Below, piece by piece: positions 55,846 to 64,000 of a stretch of 64,000 nt of DNA. The stretch spans positions 5,962,001-6,026,000 of the forward strand of contig NC_053201.1 of the NCBI RefSeq assembly GCF_905163445.1, in the 5' to 3' direction. Position numbers and translations under genes: made by a program. The notes under the pieces are model-generated. The model saw only the letters and a list, made by a program, of their open reading frames with translations. It had not been told where the DNA came from and did not search any database. The DNA comes from Pararge aegeria. Its lineage: Eukaryota; Arthropoda; Insecta; Lepidoptera; Nymphalidae. Position 1 is the stretch's first letter; the number at the start of each line of letters is the position of its first letter.

Positions 55846-56950
55846 TATATCTATACACAAACATCGGTTTGCAGAGACTGTGTTATTGCTAAACCAATTT
55901 CATTCCAAACTACCCTCGGAGAAATGAATTGAAGAGTTTATATAATAAGGCTATTTAAAAGAATGTTAGTTTTGTTATACTTTTTAGTTACATTCATTAA
56001 TACATAAAATAATCAAGTGCTGTTTTTTATAAAACAATTAATTTTTAGTAGCATTTAATTTTATTTATTTGGGAAATTTATGTATTTATGGACAATTTAT
56101 GTATTTAGTTTATTATTTGGTCCATTACTTCCTAAAATCAAATCGGACCTACTAAGTGTTTTGTCTTGTATATGTATTATTTGTAATATTATGGTTTTAT
56201 TTGAGAATTTTATTTAAAGATTTGACGGGTAGAAAAAGCTATAGCATTAAGTCCTTTTGATTAATCAATGGACGATAAAGAATGAATGTATAAAGCTTTG
56301 CAAAAGTAGTAGTAAAGTTTTAAAGTTTTTTAAAGTATCGCATTGGTTCATATTTGGAAGCCAGTCTTTATCCTCCTTCGTTCAATGCGAGCTATTTATA
56401 TTAGGTTAGAGATGACTTGCTCTTATTGTTAGAGGCTAAAAAGCAGTCGGCTTTTTCACTAAGCATTCCAAAATTACTGGACGACATCTATTGAAGGAAT
56501 GCCGAAAAACTATTTAATAATACGGACTATTTGTACTTTTTTATATTTAATAATAATAAAAATACATATTAGGCTTTATTAACCGCAACAAACAAAAACC
56601 TACAAAAAGAAGAGATTAAAACCACAGACAATTAAAATGTACGTTATGTCATTGTGGACAATGGGTCACCACCTCAGCTCTGTGCTTCAGCAACATGGCA
56701 GTAATTAACTACCAAGAAAAATTGCAACGCTGATTTCAATAGGACTTCAAGGTGATACCACGGACAGACAGCGACATGTTCTAACGTAGTGCTTGTACAC
56801 TCCTTGGTTAAGCTATCGATAACGAACAAAGATAATACAAACACCACGTCCTTCTAACCTATTTACCAAAAGTGTTTATTTTTATGTCATAAGTCCTTCG
56901 CTCATTAATCGGCTTTATACCGCTCCAACACTGTTTAAACGCCGGTCCAA
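55846..56950. other. AT-rich DNA, no gene recognised
   Basis: No supported feature here. Confidence 0.35.
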
Positions 56951-56954
56951 CCCT

Positions 56955-57180
56955 AACTTAGAAGGTTGACCCGTTGTCGCCTAATCGTCCACCACAAAAT
57001 CCACGAATCGTCAACAAGTGGACAATTCGTCGTCAACCAGACTACAGCTCGGCGTCAACAATGTCCACTTCAAAAACGTTGTTGACAAGCGATAAGCGGA
57101 TAGATAGTTTGAGCTGTACTACAAGCGCAGTGTTCAACTCGTAGTTCTATCGTCGTCAATAGTTCTGTTGTCATAGATTT
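56955..57180. other. Cluster of GTCAAC/GTTGAC motifs
   Basis: Both orientations of the hexamer recur: 'aggttgacccgttgtcg', 'aatcgtcaacaagtggac', 'tcgtcgtcaaccagac', 'cggcgtcaacaatgtccac', 'acgttgttgacaagcg', 'atcgtcgtcaatag'. GC-richer than its flanks. Could be a degenerate tandem repeat or a binding-site cluster; function unknown. Confidence 0.5.
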
Positions 57181-57296
57181 TAAGACAACTTACTTTATGC
57201 TGTACGACATAAAGCTTTTTTTATCCATAATAAGTTAGCCATTGACAATCTCAGTAAAGGTAAGTATGATATGGTACCGGCCATCCTGTTAGGAGT

Positions 57297-57580
57297 CCTC
57301 ATCATTATATCAACCCATTTCCTGCCCTCTACAAGGCACGGGTCTCCTCCAACAATGAGGAGGGGTTAAGGCCGTAGTATACCACGCTGGCCCAGTGGCC
57401 ATTGGTGGACTCCATACACCTTGGAGAAGACTTTGTAGACCTCTCAAGCATGTATGTTACCTCGCGCTGTTTTCCTTTACCGTTGAAACAACAGATATTT
57501 TAATAGCTTTAAAAACGCACGTAACTTAAAATGATAGAGATGCGTGCTGGGATTCGACCCACTAGGCTCTCAACACTTCA
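57297..57580 (-). repeat. SINE-B
   Basis: 'atcaacccatttcctgccct', 'ggccgtagtataccacgctg', 'ggagaagactttgtagacct' and 'atgcgtgctgggattcgacc' (B box region). The head is shortened. Confidence 0.8.
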
Positions 57581-57599
57581 ATATGCCAGTGATATTAAA

Positions 57600-57795
57600 G
57601 TCATGCCCCTAGTTTGTGTCAACGCAGCATCGTAACGGACCGTCACGTCACGTCTTTGTCGCACGTGGACGCATAGGATAGTTAGTAGCCACGGTCAAAG
57701 CCTCCCGCCAGACCAGAGGTAGATTCATAAATTTTCCCAACCTGGAATTGAACGCCTATAAGCGCTCACCACTGCGTTAGGGAGGTCGTCATAAA
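57600..57795 (-). repeat. SINE-C
   Basis: 'tttgtgtcaacgcagcatcg', 'tagccacggtcaaagcctcc', 'cctggaattgaacgcc' (B box region) and 'caccactgcgttagggaggt' (A box). Confidence 0.8.
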
Positions 57796-57799
57796 ATAT

Positions 57800-58380
57800 A
57801 TAATGTTAATGATCAAAGTAATTGTAGTACTCCCATGTAAATAACGATTGTTTTAGAACGTTCAGCACGGTGAATTTATTTATTAGGACCATTGCATAGG
57901 GCTAACCCAGAAGACGACAGGTGTCTCTCAAAACATCATTAACCAAGAAATAATTGAGGGTCCGCAATGAAACTGTTTAATAGAAGTTTCTCGAAATAAC
58001 GCAGGCTTCTATTTAATTAATGAAGTACTTTCAATAGGCTCAAATGATCATCATTACTGGTATGTTGTATGTAAAATCAGAGTGCATTTTAGGACGATTT
58101 AAATGGGATAAGCGATTCAAGAATGTCACTTCATTAATCCCGTATCCCGCAGCGTTGCATCACCCATTAATCATACACTTCTACAAATTATAGTGTAAGA
58201 GGCAGTTGCAATATTTTTGACGGACCTTCCCATGCTGTTGACATATCTACATAGCAAGTTATATACTCTTTTTTGTATGAGAATAACATAAATATATATA
58301 GCAGTATAAAGATTAAGGGAGGTTGTAGGTTGTAGTTGTTTTACTTCACCTTAATACTAACACGTACATTGACGTGTACA
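57800..58380. other. No gene recognised
   Basis: Mixed, apparently unique sequence; nothing supported. Confidence 0.35.
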
Positions 58381-58384
58381 CATA

Positions 58385-58545
58385 AGTCGTACACAGAAAA
58401 GTTTCGGTACGATGTCGCGTAGAAACCGGGGTATGGATTTAATAAAAATGCGATAGGTACTTCTTACAGGCTATCCCATACCAACTTTAACGGCATTATC
58501 ACTTACCATTAGGTGAGATTGCAGATAAGAGCTAACTTGTAGTAT
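58385..58545 (+). repeat. SINE-C 3' part
   Basis: 'ttcggtacgatgtcgcgtag', 'aaccggggtatggatttaat' and 'aggtgagattgcagataaga' followed by 'gctaacttgtag'. Confidence 0.75.
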
Positions 58546-58547
58546 TA

Positions 58548-58760
58548 AAAAATTACCATTAACGGCCCACCACAGGGCACGAGTCTCCTTTCACAATGAG
58601 AAGAGGTTAAGCCCTAATCCACCACGCAGGCCCAGTGCGGATTGGTGGACTCCACACACGTTTGAGAACTTTATGGAGAACTCTCAGGTTTTGATTTGAA
58701 CTCGACCCCCCGAAATTGAAGCCGACGTCCTGCCCACTGGGCTATCACCGCTTCTTTCTA
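58548..58760 (-). repeat. SINE-B, internally deleted
   Basis: 'aacggcccaccacagggcac', 'ggcccagtgcggattggtgg' and 'acgtttgagaactttatgga' join directly to 'ttgatttgaactcgaccccc' and 'cctgcccactgggctatcac' (A box). Confidence 0.85.
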
Positions 58761-58919
58761 TTCCGTCTCTCCCACTGCCCATAGTTGCTGAAAGATATAT
58801 CTCTACAAGAGAGATAATATTGCATTTTAAGAAAATATACACATTATATGTATACATTTTTAAATATAATATCACTTTTTTTGTTACGAAAAACAATGTA
58901 GGTATAACTTTAATGATAT

Positions 58920-59055
58920 GTGACGGGTGTCTCTTAGACTAAGTACAAATGTCGCATAGCATTTGATCCGGGCACGTGGACAGACGCGCGATGTAGATAG
59001 CTAAGGCGATCAGTGCGCAGGTTTGTTTGGACACTCGTGCACTTGTGTACAAAAG
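58920..59055. other. GC-richer unassigned patch
   Basis: 'gatccgggcacgtggacaga' and 'cgcgcgatgtagatagctaa' then 'gcgatcagtgcgcagg' stand out from the AT-rich DNA. No open frame or repeat match. A regulatory segment is possible. Confidence 0.3.
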
Positions 59056-60812
59056 TCATAAATGTATATTTCTTTAATATCTATTAATATTTTAAACAAA
59101 CAAAAAAGATTTTCTGATCTTAATCCTATATTAAAAAATATATATTTTTTTTAAATAAATAAAGAAAATGAATGTTTAATGTTTCTAAAAGCTAAACAAC
59201 TCTTTCAGTGATCCGATTATCCCTCTTTAAAATATTACTATAAAATATTACTAACAAAGTTTTATTTTATCGTTAATATTACAAATTGAGATGTTTTCGA
59301 GCAATTTTATTTAGATGAAGATGTTTGAAATAACTTACTAAAATTTGCTCGAAAGCATTTTTTTTTTTTATTCATTAAACTGGTAACAACCAATGACGTT
59401 ATCATGAGAATAACATAAATAAAAGAGAAAGATAGGATATTGAAACCTTCTAGAAATGACCACAGCATGCTTAATTAAGATAATCAAATAACAAAGCAAA
59501 ATTTAAAACTTAATACCTGCAATACTATACAAAGAATAGAGATGATATAAAATTAAAACGGAAAATAAATTAATTTAAGTTATGTAAGTAAATGTTTAAC
59601 ATGTTTTTTGAATGAGGTCAAAAAAACTAAAAATGTCACAGTTAATTCTGTAAGCATTTAAAAGACAGGCGCATGTTGTCCTGCCTTGGTCCGACAAAAA
59701 GGTAAATGAAACGGTTTCCGAGTTTGCAGGCGACTACCCGAACGCGGTACACGAAACTTCAACCTCTCCAATATTTCCGTTGATTGTAATTAGTCTAAAA
59801 ATTAATGGATTAGTAAAAAAGTTTCAATAATTCTAAAGGTTTCTTTTGCACTGATAATAACTTTAAGCCTACATTCAGATATATTTAGAAAAAGTAATCT
59901 ACTCGAACCCCTTCCAATGATCGTTGCGCCCTTCCAGTATCTCCGAGACTTATTATTAAGTTAAATATTTGATTACCTTACCTATTAAAACTCTGCCTGT
60001 CCTTTATTATAATACCACGGCCTTGTAATTAATAAGTAGTTATAACTTATAGGTACCCACTAAAAAATCTTATGTGAATTTAAATCTCCAGAAATTAAGG
60101 GAAACGAAAAGAATAACAATCAAATAATAATCTTATAGTATAATAAATTAAATAATATTCTTATATATAATAATATTCACTCTGTAGATCATCTAACTAG
60201 TCCGACTTGAAGCTATTTAAAATAATATAGATTATAAAGCGTATCTGTAATGACTGGGCGTAGTCACTTACCCAGACTCTAATTCATTGCTTTATTGCCG
60301 TAAAATTTATGGCTTAGTAATGTATTCGCTTTTAATTTAATTAATATTCTTAACACGTTTCTGAATTATTTAATAATGCATAATATTAGGCAGTCATTTA
60401 TAATTTATTAATTAAAATTGTGCACAACCTGTATTATTATAACAAATGTCTAAATATTAACTTGCTAAATGTGAAACTTATATGTAAAGAGACAATTATT
60501 AATTAAAAAATATAAATGTATCTATTTAAACTCGACTAGGCTTTTGTCGTTTGGTTGTATACCCAACAAGTTTCCAAGAACCTGGTGGCATAAATGTCAT
60601 ATGCCTAGATTAACAAATCATATTCCTAGATTAACATATAGGTACATAAATATTAATTTTATACATGAAACTCAGTAAGAAATCGTAAATTTGTTATTTG
60701 TTTTCAAAGACGGCTCCATTTGTACGATCTGTAAAGATCTTTGATTTCTTGCGGATTTTTATAAGAGTATGCGCTATGCCCCGCAATTTTAGCCACTTTT
60801 GGGTTTCTCGAT
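59056..60812. other. AT-rich DNA, no gene recognised
   Basis: A weak inverted repeat ('gttttcgagcaatttt' and 'aatttgctcgaaagcat') spans about 59291-59358. Otherwise nothing recognised. Confidence 0.4.
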
Positions 60813-60846
60813 CTCTACCTAGTAATATGCTTATTACTAGGTAGAG
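60813..60846. repeat. Perfect hairpin, 15-bp arms
   Basis: CTCTACCTAGTAATA and its exact reverse complement are separated by the 4-base loop 'tgct'. Confidence 0.85.
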
Positions 60847-61266
60847 TAAGCGATAAAAAAACTTTAAAAAAAAACACACTTAACTGCCTAACGACCGCAA
60901 ATTTTCGCATTTAAAAATGGCGACTTGAAGTCACCATTTTTATTCACAAATTTGTAACTATTTATGTATATTACTTCTATGAAAAATTCATAAACCATAC
61001 ATTACTCCCTAAACTTTACCGCACGTCAGTACAATATAAAGACTCAGCAGCATCTGTCAAGCTCTCGACATTAGTGACATTCAGTTGACATAGACCTAGC
61101 GGGAAGTTTTGACACCGCGTTGATGTCCGCGCTCTAATTAAACAAGAATTAAACTGTTGTTAGTTGTTGCCGGCTTAACTCATTTAGAATGATCAAAATT
61201 ATAAATGAGTTGTTTAACGTCATAACGAATTTAGAATTTCGTTTACCGGCAGTAGACTTTTTTTTT

Positions 61267-61372
61267 TAAGTTTTCCCTTGACTGCAATCTCACCTGATAA
61301 TAAGTCTCCTGCATATAACTATATAACTACCATACCCCTTATCTGTTAAGGGTATGGCAGTTATATTGAACC
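61267..61372 (-). repeat. SINE-C 3' end, deleted copy
   Basis: 'cccttgactgcaatctcacc', 'ctgataataag' and 'ataactaccatacccctt' then 'ttaagggtatggcag', a small local inverted structure within the element. Confidence 0.65.
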
Positions 61373-61491
61373 TTTGCCTCATAGGTTTTTTTTTATAGTA
61401 ATATTTGACGTACCAAGCTGAATGTAAGTAGAAAACAGATGAACTGAGCAACACTTCACAGGGTACACAAGGAGCACGCTTTGCAACATGC

Positions 61492-61560
61492 AATGGCGTG
61501 CATAAAGGGTATGCACAGGATATGCAGAGGATATAAAGTGAAGAAAATCTCTCTAACGCC
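61492..61560. mobile_element. hAT-like MITE, one end only
   Basis: 'aatggcgtgcataaagggta', 'tgcacaggatatgcagagga' and 'aagtgaagaaaatctct' match one half of 55389-55562; the other terminus is missing. Confidence 0.7.
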
Positions 61561-61609
61561 GCTCTGTATTCATCATGTGACAGTAATTACACGGGCATCC
61601 ACTCCCTAT

Positions 61610-61650
61610 ATACCGGAATACATCATTGTAACAATGATGTATTCCGGTAT
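61610..61650. repeat. 41-bp perfect palindrome
   Basis: ATACCGGAATACATCATTGT and its exact reverse complement flank a single central base (61630). Confidence 0.95.
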
Positions 61651-61667
61651 TACCAAATGAAATCCGT

Positions 61668-62002
61668 TCAAAGTTCAAAGTTTATATAAAACGTAAGCTT
61701 ACAGAAAAATCCTATTATAACATTAAGGATTATTTAAACGATAAAAAAGCTTGGGTGTGAATTGCTCTAGCTTCATAGCTTAATTTAAATTTACTGGAAG
61801 ATGGTGATAACAAAAAAATAAATTTACCCGGCTAAGTTTGTTGTGGGCTCTTGGAACCCTCGTAGCTTTAGATTTAAGTTGGCGAACGAAGTTATCACCA
61901 TCCCGTTACAATTATGTAAACAAATATGTATGAACGCTTCATAAGTGCCTGTGATAGGCCTACATGAATAAAGAACTTTTGAATTTGAATTTTGAATTTG
62001 AT
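61668..62002 (+). mobile_element. LINE C-terminus and 3' end
   Basis: Starts with coding for KRKLTEKSYYN...DYLNDKKAWV and a stop, then the 3' untranslated region ('cggctaagtttgttgtgggc', 'gtgataggcctacatgaata') and a TTTGAAT-like tail ('gaatttgaattttgaatttg'). Sister subfamily of the 51.4-53.6 kb LINE with a different tail repeat. Confidence 0.9.
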
Positions 62003-62060
62003 GCTTAGCGACAGAAATAAGCATGGCAATAGTTCTTCCCCGGACGAGCTCTGAAAAGCG
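62003..62060 (-). repeat. Repeat K fragment
   Basis: 'gcttagcgacagaaataagc', 'atggcaatagttcttccccg' and 'gacgagctct' are the antisense of repeat K. Confidence 0.65.
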
Positions 62061-62245
62061 GTTCTACGCTACATCGTACCGGAACGCTAAATTGCTTCCC
62101 TGCAAGTCTTTATCGGTAGGGCGGTAATCGGCCACGGAAAATTAGGAAAATATAAATTACAAAATCACCAGCTCGGAATCGAACCCGGAAATTCCATCTG
62201 AAACCCACAGCGCTCACGGATGCGCTAGGGAGGTCGTCATCTATT
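62061..62245 (-). repeat. SINE-C
   Basis: 'acgctacatcgtaccggaac', 'tctttatcggtagggcggta', B box 'ggaatcgaacccgga' and A box region 'gctcacggatgcgctaggga'. Confidence 0.8.
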
Positions 62246-62249
62246 AACC

Positions 62250-62755
62250 TATATATTTGAGTAAAACCCATGCTGCACCATATAAATAAAGCAGCCGGAT
62301 ATATCTAGTTCAATATCGGGACCTTGACTTACGGCGGCTGCCATTTGAATTGTATAAAACGAAACATTTGACCCAGTCTAACTATTAGCATAACGCGAGC
62401 CTTAGGAAAGGAGTGTCCGTAGGTATTTTACGATTAATTAATCGTTTCAAGGCGAAGAAATTGTACATATCCAATTAATTAGTATCTAGTTATGATATCG
62501 CGATAGTATTTTGTTTTTGTTATTATAGTAACGACAGTGACAAATAGTTAGCGCTGACAACCTTCTGCTGCAGCGCTGGGAATATTTAAATGATTATAAA
62601 AAATATTAAAATACCCGACTTTCAATATAGTGTACATTATTCTACTAGTCAGGGCCTTTCATTTGATATCCATGTTAACGAAGTTGTGAAAATTCTCCTT
62701 TTCAATAAAGAAAACCAAAATCGTTTCAACCTTTTGGTAGCTACGATGTCACAGC
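62250..62755. other. No gene recognised
   Basis: Apparently unique sequence; nothing supported. Confidence 0.35.
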
Positions 62756-62760
62756 GCTCA

Positions 62761-62836
62761 AACACACACACATACTACACACACACACACGCCCGCATGC
62801 ACACACACGCACGCACACACACGCACGCACACACGT
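62761..62836. repeat. (CA)n / (CACG)n microsatellite
   Basis: Runs of 'acacacac' interspersed with 'gcacgc' units over about 75 bases. The open frame across it (His/Thr repeats) is an artefact. Confidence 0.95.
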
Positions 62837-62904
62837 TTTGTCGGGTTAAAAAGTGAGACATTAAAATAAAGCTTCTGCTCCTCCTTATCCGATTTAATTG
62901 TTAA

Positions 62905-63060
62905 GGTTCCGTACCCAAAGGGTGAAACGGAGCCCTATTACCAACATTTCCCTGTCCGTCTGTTTATCTGGCTGTATCTCATGAACCATGGTAGCTAGTA
63001 AGTTGGCATTTTTACAGACGATGTATTTCTATTACTGCTATTTATTTTCACCTTTTTTCC
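62905..63060 (+). repeat. Repeat H
   Basis: 'ggttccgtacccaaagggtg', 'ctgtccgtctgtttatctgg', 'ctgtatctcatgaaccatgg' and 'tttttacagacgatgtattt'. Longest copy of the family here. Confidence 0.65.
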
Positions 63061-63717
63061 TCTATTTATATTACTTGTGTTTAATGGCACTAATAAATGT
63101 GTTTTTATTCTTTCTTTAACAACATTTTTACGACTAAACCTCTCATTATGCTTATTTTACTTAAATACGAACCTTAATTTTTACACTACACTTCTGACAA
63201 ATACTCAATAAAATGTGACTCCATTACGTACCCTAAGGATTAAAATAAATTATTCGTTACTGTTCTGCTTTAAAAATGTATTTAATTAAGTATCTGGAAA
63301 ACACTATTTTCACCTACACATAGGTAGTTCACATGTCTTTTAACTATTAGATTATAGTTGAAAATTATTTGAAAATGGAACCTTCTCCCTGATGTAGCTG
63401 GACGTAAGCATTAAAGTTCCGAAAGGCCAAACATAAACATCAGAAGTCAGCACGGACAGCCGTAGAAATGCACAATTAACGGACAGACGGTATTACCTTA
63501 ATGGATTTACGTACTTATTGATGCATCAATCAATGCCCGGGTTAGATGCTTAATTGATAGATACGTTTCCACTCGTCTATGGCAAGCTTTTTGTTTTTTT
63601 TTTTAATTTGTAGTATCAATGCTATTAATATATTGTGACCTCATTTCTATAGTCAAGGTCTGGTGAGTGGTAATGAAGGGTTTGTAGCTCTTTGTACTGA
63701 TTCAAACGGTTTTTTTT
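63061..63717. other. No gene recognised
   Basis: AT-rich, nothing supported. Confidence 0.35.
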
Positions 63718-63835
63718 TATCATCATCATCATATCGACCCATTACAAGGCACGGGTCTCCTCCCACAATGAGAAGGGGATAAGGCAGTTGTCCACCACGC
63801 TGGCCCAGTGCGTGGTCCACCAACTGCCGTGGTAA
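63718..63835 (-). repeat. SINE-B 3' part
   Basis: 'atcatcatcatatcgaccca', 'aaggcacgggtctcctccca' and 'ccaccacgctggcccagtgc' followed by an inverted scrap, 'gtggtccaccaactgcc'. Confidence 0.75.
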
Positions 63836-64000
63836 ACTTTTAACTTAAATTTTTTACTTTAGAACAACATTTTCATAATTTTCATCAAAGCTACGATGCT
63901 GATTATTTTATGCTTAAAAGTACAAGTTATGAAAATTTTGTTGCAAAAAAAAAAATAAAAAAGTTTTTTTTTTTGTCAGAAATTTTTTAAGATGATCATG

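Noticed and set aside
62590..62856. 88-codon frame ending in His/Thr repeats
   Set aside because: The second half is the (CA)n microsatellite read as protein.

Overview
This window looks like a gene-poor stretch of insect nuclear DNA, most probably from a butterfly or moth. It is AT-rich with no long host genes and no bacterial operons. It is packed with repeat types familiar from Lepidoptera: tRNA-derived SINEs with A and B boxes, RTE-type and CR1/jockey-group LINE remnants, Helitrons with CTAG ends inserted at A|T, small hAT-like and other inverted-repeat elements, and a mariner scrap. The order is inferred from recalled repeat families; no species can be named.

Layout. 1-5.2 kb is mostly featureless AT-rich DNA with a near-identical 390-bp direct repeat (2712-3102 and 4622-5012); the second copy runs into a possible 59-codon terminal exon. 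5.8-12.7 kb is a nest of elements: SINEs, a LINE fragment cut by a Helitron end, a decayed Helitron helicase (7.57-9.40 kb, minus strand), several inverted-repeat elements, and two head-to-head SINEs. 12.7-22 kb is sparse, with a 36-bp-arm hairpin at 13.8 kb and a Helitron cleanly inserted in a SINE at 16.55-16.92 kb. At 22.0-22.6 kb a GC-rich patch is followed by a possible promoter and first exon. 22.8-23.6 kb is a decayed LINE, and 23.88-24.70 kb is a five-unit diverged tandem array. 25-47 kb is scattered SINEs, Helitron pieces, LINE C-terminal coding fragments and small inverted-repeat elements. At 47.60-47.72 kb there is a GC-rich 120-bp stretch, open in phase 0 between good splice sites, which is the best candidate host coding exon. 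51.4-53.65 kb holds the only long intact reading frame: a 5'-truncated non-LTR retrotransposon with reverse transcriptase, flanked by inverted SINE tails. 54-64 kb is again SINE-rich, with an hAT-like element carrying a perfect 8-bp target duplication at 55.4 kb.

How it fits together. Nothing here forms a pathway. The simplest reading is a large intron, or the surroundings, of a gene on the + strand, with a possible first exon near 22.4 kb and an internal exon near 47.6 kb, filled by successive transposon insertions. The link between the two candidate exons is inference only. The SINE families would need LINE-encoded reverse transcriptase to move; the short inverted-repeat elements and short Helitrons are non-autonomous. 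Family letters (SINE-A, -B, -C; repeats D, E, H, I, J, K, L) are my own labels for groups recognised by comparing copies within the window.
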